A DNA stretch of 64,000 bases from Legionella sp. (GTDB lineage Bacteria; Pseudomonadota; Gammaproteobacteria; Legionellales; Legionellaceae). Positions within the stretch are counted from its first letter, which is position 1. The number at the start of each line of letters is the position of its first letter. Positions 9,328 through 15,397 of the stretch are shown piece by piece. The stretch is from contig JAUXWR010000131.1 of assembly GCA_030680075.1 (NCBI GenBank), positions 248,001 through 312,000 of the forward strand, given 5' to 3'. Under the pieces are notes generated by a model that was not told the origin of the DNA, did not search any database, and worked only from the letters and a program-made list of their open reading frames with translations. Both the position numbers and the translations under genes were made by a program.

Positions 9328-10863
9328 CCCAATTCTTGAAGCACATCCTGAGCTTTGGGATTTAGCGCGAACCCATACTTTACTATCTTTTTTGGGCGGC
9401 GGTTCTTTTTCTATGTCGAAAATACGCTGAAGTGAAGGACGACGCTTTGGAGCTACGTGAGAAACACGTGAAGTAATCCATGAAATAGCCGTTTCAGAGA
9501 GCGGGATTTCAGCGTTATCGCGTAAATGCTCTGCTCTATGGCGGCAATTAATTTTTTCTATTGACTGGGAAAGAATTAATTCAATAGCGCATTTTTCAGC
9601 ATATTGCATATCGGCAGGAATGATAGGTGCATATATCATGGGATCAAGTAATTTTTGCTGATCCTCCACGTCATCAAGTCGCTTAATAGGCTTGGTTTTA
9701 ATGATTTTGGTTGCAATAAATTCAATAGTATCAAAACCATGATGTCCTGGTATCCAGCTAAGATCACGGGATTCATTTTCCTTTAACGATTTATTTGCTT
9801 TGTTAAAATCAAGCAATAGTTGCTCGAGGGACAAGCGAGCAACATGATGTAGCAGCGGATGAATTCGCGGACTAAATTTGGTAAAAATGTTCCTTAGTGT
9901 ATGCGTTAAGCCTTCTTGCGCATTGCTCTGTGTACTGACCTTTTCTTGAGCCTGACGTACATTTAACTCATCCACACTCCGAATGGAGTCGATTAAATGT
10001 TGATAAAATGTAGCAAAGTGGTCGAATGACGTATCCCAAGAGTCCAGCAATTTCTTTACCGGGTCTTGTTGTTGAAATGTAGAGTAGATTTTCTTTTCAG
10101 AGACACTGAGTGAAATTAATAAATAAAGTATAGAATGCATATGAACATGGATATCTTGCCTGTTAATAACAAAATTATCCATCACTGTTCGAGCTAGCAT
10201 ATGAAGCTCTATATAATCCTGCTGCGCCGGTGTGTCGTAGTGCTCCTCTTGATAAATTTTGTAAAAATAGGGAGCTGTTTTTTCTGGTAAATTAGTATAA
10301 AGTATTTTCAGAAGGTGCTGATATAGAAATGGATTAAGCCTGTATTTCAGTGCATAAAGCCGTTCTATGGCTTGCTTAAAATCACTGTCGGAGGTGGCAG
10401 GATTTAAGCGTGAGAAACGCAATTTAAGATCAGCGAGTGCGTCAGTTGATTCTGAAAATATCGCGTCTTCAAAGTTACTATCTTCCGGAATTTCCTGACC
10501 TTTACAAGCCGCATAATCACCAAGAGACAACAATTCAAATGTCGGGGCAGACTCTTTCTCCAAGGCCATACGAAGCTTTGAGCCTGATTGAGGGCGACTT
10601 AACTTAAACAATGAAAAAAATGGGGACAAAAGGGCGAAAAACCAATTAAAATGAGGTTTCCAAACCCTGCCTTGCTGATGTTTTTCGCTTAGAAGCATCT
10701 TTTGCCTTTCGGTAAAGTTATTAAGGCGTCTTAAAAAAATAGCGTCAGGATTTTCTAAAATAGCTAAAAGCTCTTTTTTCAACTCATCGCGTTTGGTAGT
10801 AACACTACTTATTTTTCGCTGCCATGCTCGTATAAGCGCTTCAGTCTCATTGTAGGCTTTCAT
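9250..10863 (-). CDS. Unknown large soluble protein, 3' end replaced by a repeat element
   Basis: A 537-residue protein I do not recognise. It is charged and mostly helical in appearance, with no signal peptide; a hydrophobic stretch FNWFFALLSPFFSLF sits near residues 72-86. The ATG at 10863 is preferred to an in-frame TTG at 10872; neither has a strong ribosome site. From about nt 9327 to the stop at 9250 the coding sequence lies inside the palindromic element, so the final 24 or so residues (YRERLSSTDTSP...) are element-derived and the original C-terminus is probably lost. Its accessory setting and lack of export signal are compatible with a Dot/Icm substrate, but this is inference. Confidence 0.7.
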   Translation of the reverse strand: MKAYNETEALIRAWQRKISSVTTKRDELKKELLAILENPDAIFLRRLNNFTERQKMLLSEKHQQGRVWKPHFNWFFALLSPFFSLFKLSRPQSGSKLRMALEKESAPTFELLSLGDYAACKGQEIPEDSNFEDAIFSESTDALADLKLRFSRLNPATSDSDFKQAIERLYALKYRLNPFLYQHLLKILYTNLPEKTAPYFYKIYQEEHYDTPAQQDYIELHMLARTVMDNFVINRQDIHVHMHSILYLLISLSVSEKKIYSTFQQQDPVKKLLDSWDTSFDHFATFYQHLIDSIRSVDELNVRQAQEKVSTQSNAQEGLTHTLRNIFTKFSPRIHPLLHHVARLSLEQLLLDFNKANKSLKENESRDLSWIPGHHGFDTIEFIATKIIKTKPIKRLDDVEDQQKLLDPMIYAPIIPADMQYAEKCAIELILSQSIEKINCRHRAEHLRDNAEIPLSETAISWITSRVSHVAPKRRPSLQRIFDIEKEPPPKKDSKVWVRAKSQSSGCASRIGFYRERLSSTDTSPISEVRGHPSHDR

Positions 10864-11047
10864 TGCAATCAAATTAGTTTAATTATTATGCAATTATAAT
10901 AACGTAAACAAAGGCCTTCGAATGTTAAGTTTTTGTAAGGCTTTGCATCAAAATGCTAAGTTATCGTTTCAACGTCAATGCGAATGACTTGCTGTTTATC
11001 CAATTTATCTATAGAGTCTCGGAATATTTTATTTAAGGATTTGAAAA

Positions 11048-11716
11048 ATGTTACGGAAAACTCAACTGGCTTTCACAGTCATCCTGTTGTCTGCTCTCAA
11101 TGCAAATGCCACAGCTCCATACTGGGGTGTGGGGGTTGGCTCAGACACTATAAACTTTAAACAAAACGCGCATATATCCCAATTGCCTACTTTCGATGTG
11201 ACGGATATTACTCATTTATCAAGCACGGGTTTTTTCGGTACATTTTTTGCGGGATATTATTGGCTGCATAACCAATTTTATCTGGCAGTTGAAGGAAACG
11301 GAAACCTTAGTGCTACTGAATTTCAATCGTCCAATACCAATATAATTAATCCTAACGCGTCAAATACTCATTATAAAATGGATAACAGTTACGGCATCAG
11401 TATTCTTCCAGGCTATCAATTTTCTAACAATACTCTCTTTTATGTCCGTGGAGGTTATGGCAATGCTCATTTTGAAGTAAATACTTCAGATATATCCCTG
11501 GGGAATATAAGCCGCCGTGTTGATGGGTTTCGTTACGGGTTAGGGATAAAGCAGGCTATTACCGAAAATATTGCAGTACGAATGGATTATAGTCGTATTA
11601 ATTATTCGAACACTAATCTGCATACTTTTGATGCATTAAGTTCGACGACTAAAAATACATCCATCCACCCGCATCAACAGTTGGTGGAGTTTGCTGTAAT
11701 TTATGCGTTGGATTAG
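11048..11716 (+). CDS. Outer-membrane beta-barrel protein
   Basis: A 222-residue exported protein. A signal peptide (LAFTVILLSALNANA, cleavage near residue 22) leads into alternating polar/aromatic strands such as PYWGVGVGSD, GTFFAGYYW, FYLAVEGNG, LFYVRGGYGNAHFEV, FRYGLGIKQ and IAVRMDYSRINY, with the C-terminal LVEFAVIYALD ending in an alternating strand. This is the pattern of small 8-strand porin-like (OmpA/Opa/OmpW type) barrels, often expanded in Legionella. AAGGA lies 9 bases before the ATG. Function unknown. Confidence 0.8.
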   Translation: MLRKTQLAFTVILLSALNANATAPYWGVGVGSDTINFKQNAHISQLPTFDVTDITHLSSTGFFGTFFAGYYWLHNQFYLAVEGNGNLSATEFQSSNTNIINPNASNTHYKMDNSYGISILPGYQFSNNTLFYVRGGYGNAHFEVNTSDISLGNISRRVDGFRYGLGIKQAITENIAVRMDYSRINYSNTNLHTFDALSSTTKNTSIHPHQQLVEFAVIYALD

Positions 11717-11728
11717 TAAAATTCCGCC

Positions 11729-11992
11729 GTCTTTGCAGAAGACAATTTGAAATCTGGGAAAATGTCGTCTTTGCGAACAAAGTGAAGCAATCCAGTGGCC
11801 TTGGAAAATCTATTGCTCATAGAGGTCACTGGGTTGCTTCGTCTACGACTCGCAAAGACGGTCTTTGCAGAGGACAATTTAAAATCTGGGAAAATGTCGT
11901 CTTTGCGAACAAAGTGAAGCAATCCAGTGGCCTTGGAAAATCTATTGCTCATAGAGGTCACTGGGTTGCTTCGTCTGCGACTCGCAAAGACG
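11729..11992. repeat. Tandem pair of 132-bp dispersed inverted-repeat elements
   Basis: Two nearly identical 132-bp units (11729-11860 and 11861-11992) lie head to tail. Each contains inverted arms, CGTCTTTGCGAACAAAGTGA on one side and the complement of ACTCGCAAAGACG on the other, around a middle of AATCCAGTGGCC. The family recurs at 4180, 30486 and 38554. The left unit border and the right flank (ATTGTCCTCTGCC near 12015) keep parts of the family's outer ends. No gene occupies 11717-12119; apart from these repeats it holds the PmrA-type box at 12055. Confidence 0.85.
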
Positions 11993-12054
11993 AGTTATTT
12001 ACCCGCATTTAAAGATTGTCCTCTGCCAAGAAAGACGGCAAAATACGTGTTATT

Positions 12055-12071
12055 CTTAATAAAACCTTAAT
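12055..12071 (+). promoter_or_regulatory. Perfect tandem PmrA-type box
   Basis: CTTAAT-AAAAC-CTTAAT: two identical hexamers at 12055-12060 and 12066-12071 with a 5-base spacer, the known layout of PmrA-binding direct repeats. A possible -10 (TATAGA, 12085-12090) lies 13 bases downstream and the next start codon is at 12120. In Legionella PmrA controls dot/icm and effector genes. Confidence 0.65.
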
Positions 12072-12119
12072 TTTTCTTTGTTACTATAGATTTAATTGTT
12101 TTATGGTTGGGGTGTTTCA

Positions 12120-12311
12120 ATGTCCAATAGCACACAAAATATATTAAATGGCTTATGTGCAAAAACACACACATCGGAAAAAGCGGGTGAAAATTTTTCT
12201 GGTGAATTAACCAATGACGCTCCTGTTAAGACTCTCCAGAATAGCCTGGACTTTAGTCTGGAGTTGCAAGATTGCCTGACAAACAAAGATAAAAATGAGC
12301 TCAAACTTTGA
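12120..12311 (+). CDS. Small unknown protein upstream of icmT, PmrA box in its promoter
   Basis: A 63-residue hydrophilic protein (begins MSNSTQNILNGLCAK) with no recognised domain, signal peptide or membrane segment. The ATG at 12120 is chosen because GGTTGGGG (12105-12112) is well spaced; an in-frame ATG at 12096 is not. It is preceded by a perfect tandem PmrA-type repeat and separated from icmT by 109 bases that carry icmT's own promoter motif. A short, Glu- and Leu-rich C-terminus (LELQDCLTNKDKNELKL) is compatible with, but does not prove, a secreted substrate. Confidence 0.6.
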   Translation: MSNSTQNILNGLCAKTHTSEKAGENFSGELTNDAPVKTLQNSLDFSLELQDCLTNKDKNELKL

Positions 12312-12383
12312 TCCATTGTCTGCTAACGTTTTTGCCTTCTTAATTCCTTGCTTTGCAATTCTCTCCTAATCAATTAGTATAGG

Positions 12384-12392
12384 TATATACTT
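12384..12392 (+). promoter_or_regulatory. icmT promoter TATATACTT motif
   Basis: TATATACTT with TATACT at 12386-12391, 29 bases before icmT. A TATACT element has been described in Legionella icm promoters. AGGAGA at 12411-12416 is the ribosome site. Confidence 0.6.
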
Positions 12393-12420
12393 AAAGAATC
12401 AACTGTAGACAGGAGATTCC

Positions 12421-12681
12421 ATGGCCAGCGGTTTTTCACAAACGGCTCACTGGCGTGATTCGGCCAGAAGTGCGCGCTTTTTTATCGTAGATGCCCGGGC
12501 GGCTTTCCCTATCTTTTTATTTTTGATGCATATTCGTGTATGGACGGGGGTGCTGGTTATTCTCTCAGCTGTTTTTTTTGGCATTATTGAACATTATGGT
12601 TTTACCGTTCCTGTTTTTTTACGGTGGTTAAGAAATTTTCTTTCCGGCAGAATTAAATCAGCTCAACCCTGGTGGCGATGA
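12421..12681 (+). CDS. icmT: Dot/Icm secretion system protein IcmT
   Basis: An 86-residue small membrane protein of the Dot/Icm type IVB system. It opens HWRDSARSARFFIVDARAAFP, the well-conserved IcmT start, followed by two hydrophobic stretches (FPIFLFLMHIRVWTGVLVILSAVFF) and a basic-tryptophan tail PWWR. IcmT is needed for intracellular growth and for pore-related egress in L. pneumophila. Its stop TGA directly abuts the icmS ATG, so the two are translated from one transcript. Confidence 0.95.
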   Translation: MASGFSQTAHWRDSARSARFFIVDARAAFPIFLFLMHIRVWTGVLVILSAVFFGIIEHYGFTVPVFLRWLRNFLSGRIKSAQPWWR

Positions 12682-13026
12682 ATGGATACTGATATACGCA
12701 AAAGCATGGCATTAATTGCTGCATCATTGAATGCCAAATTTTACTTAAATGACAGATTTGTAAGTTTTGAAGAGGTTTTTTCAGAAACAGGTTTATTACC
12801 AGCTATTGCTAGACGCGCTGATCAACTGTGTTCCCTTTGTTTAGGCTACGGGTTAGGTGCGTCATTTGACGAAGCAGAAAATGCATTGCTTGGCATACGG
12901 GTAGTTTTTGATGAGGTCACCCCTAATGCGTTACGTTTATTATGTATGACGGATGTATTAAACGAACTCATTCAAGGCGGTCCCAGTCGAGATTATACGC
13001 CATTGGATGAGTTGATGTATGATTAA
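12682..13026 (+). CDS. icmS: Dot/Icm effector chaperone/adaptor IcmS
   Basis: A 114-residue small acidic cytosolic adaptor of the Dot/Icm system. Together with IcmW (whose gene is in the other dot/icm region and not in this window) it binds effectors and docks them on the IcmO/DotL coupling protein. The conserved features seen are the opening DIRKSMALIAASLNAKFYLNDR and LCSLCLGYGLGASFDEAENALLGI. No membrane segment. It begins on the base after the icmT stop, the classic icmTS pair. Confidence 0.95.
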   Translation: MDTDIRKSMALIAASLNAKFYLNDRFVSFEEVFSETGLLPAIARRADQLCSLCLGYGLGASFDEAENALLGIRVVFDEVTPNALRLLCMTDVLNELIQGGPSRDYTPLDELMYD

Positions 13027-13058
13027 CAATGAGTAGAATGGATAATGTGCTATTAAAT

Positions 13059-13074
13059 GTAAAGAATGTGAAAG
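13059..13074 (+). promoter_or_regulatory. CpxR-type box upstream of the icmR-slot gene
   Basis: GTAAA (13059-13063), six bases, GAAAG (13070-13074), matching the CpxR pattern GTAAA-N6-GWAAA in 9 of 10 defined positions. CpxR is known to activate icmR in L. pneumophila, so the position is meaningful. Confidence 0.5.
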
Positions 13075-13084
13075 GTTATTAAAA

Positions 13085-13101
13085 CTTAATCTTTCCTTAA
13101 G
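13085..13101 (+). promoter_or_regulatory. Tandem PmrA-type box upstream of the icmR-slot gene
   Basis: CTTAAT-CTTTC-CTTAAG, two hexamers with a 5-base spacer at 13085-13101. A candidate -10 TATTCT is at 13112-13117 and the gene starts at 13154. Confidence 0.55.
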
Positions 13102-13153
13102 CATTATGTTGTATTCTTCAGCTTATAGAGAAAGCTTATTTTGGAGTAGCAAG

Positions 13154-13450
13154 ATGAGCAGTGAAAATAAAGGTGGAAATAAAATGGTCTTCTTTTCTCG
13201 TGGGTATACCTTGGATGTTACTAAAATTACTGCGGATTTTATTGATGCCAATGTGATCAATGGTATCAAGAAGCTGGCCGATCAATTAGGCAGGATGAGT
13301 TCTTTTCGGCCTAATGAGGATATCAAAAAGGCAGAAAAAATTGTGAATAAAGCTGCTGAGATAGTTAAGACTATCATCAAGCCTGAAAAAGGGGTTGAGA
13401 ATGATATCACTCCTGAAAGTAGCCCCCCTTCCCCAGGATTTTCAAAATAA
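13154..13450 (+). CDS. Functional homologue of IcmR (FIR-type IcmQ chaperone), by position
   Basis: A 98-residue protein between icmS and icmQ, the slot of icmR in L. pneumophila. In other Legionella species this slot holds highly diverged FIR genes whose products bind IcmQ and replace IcmR. The sequence is not recognisably IcmR. It is basic with a likely helical pair, ITADFIDANVINGIKKLADQLGRMS and IKKAEKIVNKAAEIVKTII, and a disordered Pro/Ser tail. The ATG at 13154 follows GGAG (13143-13146) by 7 bases. Identification is positional, not by similarity. Confidence 0.8.
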   Translation: MSSENKGGNKMVFFSRGYTLDVTKITADFIDANVINGIKKLADQLGRMSSFRPNEDIKKAEKIVNKAAEIVKTIIKPEKGVENDITPESSPPSPGFSK

Positions 13451-13557
13451 TTCCCCATTATTCAGCGCGCTGCGCTGAATAATGTTATAATTTCTTAACA
13501 ACTCAAACTTATTTGAGCGTTTACAATAAACGTTTGAATATAACGACTTCTTCCCAT

Positions 13558-14136
13558 ATGAAAGATGAATTAACCGAATCACAAGTAAATGCTGTCTTAA
13601 AAGCATTGGATGATGCTCTCGACCAAGGGCCGTGGGAGGAGTCTAATTTTTTGCGTGTCATTGGCAAAAACCTGCGGGAAATACGGGACGATTTAACCAG
13701 CCATATTAATAAAAATGTCGCGCGAGGCACTGAGCAGAAAGAGAAAAAAATGGCCGTGTTGCAAAGTGGGCAACAGGAAGTATTTATTGCGCTTTATTCC
13801 TCTGAGGGTAACCAATTACAATCCTGGGAGCGGATCATTGCCAATCTTCAGCGTCAGATGATTTCTCGCCCAATTTATGCGCAAGAGAGCGACGTGCAGT
13901 TTCTAATCAAATCAAAAGAAAATAAATTGAATGAAGCTTATGTTGTTATTGTGGTAAATGAGGAAGATATTTTAACGGTAAGCTCTGATAAAATTCCTCG
14001 GGATAAATTCGGAAAGCCTTTGATGAGCCTAAAAGATCGCTCCTTAAATCTCAACAACATAACCCGATTCGTGCATCTTTCGGGCGCTTATGATTATACA
14101 AAAGGCCGTTTAATCAAAAAAAATCAACCCGATTGA
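13558..14136 (+). CDS. icmQ: Dot/Icm protein IcmQ
   Basis: A 192-residue cytosolic/membrane-associated Dot/Icm protein that inserts in membranes when released from IcmR/FIR. The N-terminal helical FIR-binding part is clear (NAVLKALDDALDQGPWEESN then FLRVIGKNLREIRDDL), followed by a Lys-rich linker (EQKEKKMAVLQ) and a C-terminal half known to bind NAD+ in L. pneumophila. The ATG at 13558 gives the family's usual start MKDELTESQ and length; the in-frame TTG at 13513 would add 15 unconserved residues. No strong ribosome site is visible. Confidence 0.95.
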   Translation: MKDELTESQVNAVLKALDDALDQGPWEESNFLRVIGKNLREIRDDLTSHINKNVARGTEQKEKKMAVLQSGQQEVFIALYSSEGNQLQSWERIIANLQRQMISRPIYAQESDVQFLIKSKENKLNEAYVVIVVNEEDILTVSSDKIPRDKFGKPLMSLKDRSLNLNNITRFVHLSGAYDYTKGRLIKKNQPD

Positions 14137-14221
14137 TCCATAATTTTCTAATAACCGCCTCACAGATTTCCCTCAATTTCACTTAAGTATCATGAACAAT
14201 TAGTAATTTTCGGCCAGCAAC

Positions 14222-14230
14222 TATATACTT
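14222..14230 (+). promoter_or_regulatory. icmP promoter TATATACTT motif
   Basis: TATATACTT with TATACT at 14224-14229, 31 bases before the icmP ATG; the same nonamer precedes icmT. It lies in the 124-base gap after icmQ and probably marks the start of the icmPO transcript. Confidence 0.55.
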
Positions 14231-14260
14231 AATTTAACTAACCTGAATCAAAAGCAGCAG

Positions 14261-15397
14261 ATGGCCCAACAACAGCAAGCCGGCAGTGGTGGTAGTGATA
14301 ATTCAATGGCCCCAGTATGGATTACCATACTGCTTTTCTTCACCTTGTTTATTATCTGGAAAACAGCCAGCCAATATATCGTTGCATTTGTTTTTAAGTT
14401 AAATATTCTGCAGGCAAAAATTGTTACCTTCTTTGTGGACAGCCCAGCGCTTACGAAAGATATTTATTTAATGCAAACGCAAGACCCAACGACCGTAAAC
14501 TGGGCGCAATTTGTCGATATAACCAGCAGAGTAGGCGAATACACACGTTACCCTATTATTGTTCTGCTTGTCGTCTTAGCGATATTTCTTTACCAATCAA
14601 ATATTACATTAAAATTTCGCCGTGCCCATAACATGAAGACATTACGTGCACAGGAACAATTTAATTGGCCTGCGATTATGCCTATTATTAAGGAAGATAT
14701 TGTTAACGAGGATGTAAATAAAGGTCCTTGGGCAATGGCATTGACGCCCTTGGAGTTTGCTCAAAAATACCAACTATTAAGAAAAGATGACGCCCTATTG
14801 GATAACCCGCTTCCAGGCCATGAAATGACCGCAGGCGTAAGACGAGGGGATGCCAAACGAGTTTTTACCTTACAGCTCGGTCCTTATTGGGAAGGTTTTG
14901 ATCATTGTCCTCCGCAGACCTATGCGTTGGCAGCCGTGTTTATGGCTCGAATGAATCGTGACAGGGATTCCGCCACCCTGATTCTTGAGACACTAGACAA
15001 AACCTGCGCTGCTGGCAAACCGGATTTTTCAGTCGCAAGAGCTGTATTGAAAAAATATCAGAACACAGAGGATGTACAGGAAATAGTAAATAAGCATGCT
15101 TATTTACTAACAGTTATGGCCTCGTTGCTGGAGGCAGCAAGGCTCGATGGCGTTGTTCCCAGCGCGGAATTTTTGTGGCTTAAGACCATAGACAGGCGAT
15201 TATGGTATATGCTTAATAGTGTAGGCAGGCAAACGCCTTTTTCTGAAGTTGGCGGCCCGTTTGCTCATTGGCGTGCAGAGAAGGCAATGGGGCGGCGTTC
15301 TTTAGTCCCAATGATTGATGAGGCAATAACGGCGCTCGAAGTCGCGATTAAAGAAATTAAATTAACCCCCCGTGTATTTCAGGAGCTAAAGCCATGA
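14261..15397 (+). CDS. icmP: Dot/Icm coupling-complex protein IcmP/DotM
   Basis: A 378-residue inner-membrane protein of the type IV coupling complex; DotM helps recognise effectors with acidic Glu-rich signals. Features seen are the Gln-rich start MAQQQQAGSGG, a first membrane segment near residues 18-42, a second near 102-122 (YPIIVLLVVLAIFLYQ), and a soluble C-terminal domain containing NWPAIMPIIKEDIVNED and the conserved SLVPMIDEAI. The stop overlaps the icmO start (ATGA). Confidence 0.95.
   Translation: MAQQQQAGSGGSDNSMAPVWITILLFFTLFIIWKTASQYIVAFVFKLNILQAKIVTFFVDSPALTKDIYLMQTQDPTTVNWAQFVDITSRVGEYTRYPIIVLLVVLAIFLYQSNITLKFRRAHNMKTLRAQEQFNWPAIMPIIKEDIVNEDVNKGPWAMALTPLEFAQKYQLLRKDDALLDNPLPGHEMTAGVRRGDAKRVFTLQLGPYWEGFDHCPPQTYALAAVFMARMNRDRDSATLILETLDKTCAAGKPDFSVARAVLKKYQNTEDVQEIVNKHAYLLTVMASLLEAARLDGVVPSAEFLWLKTIDRRLWYMLNSVGRQTPFSEVGGPFAHWRAEKAMGRRSLVPMIDEAITALEVAIKEIKLTPRVFQELKP

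Noticed and set aside
10920..10945. PmrA-like box upstream of the 537-residue protein gene
   Set aside because: On the minus strand CTTAC and CTTAAC are 10, not 11, bases apart and the first half-site is imperfect.
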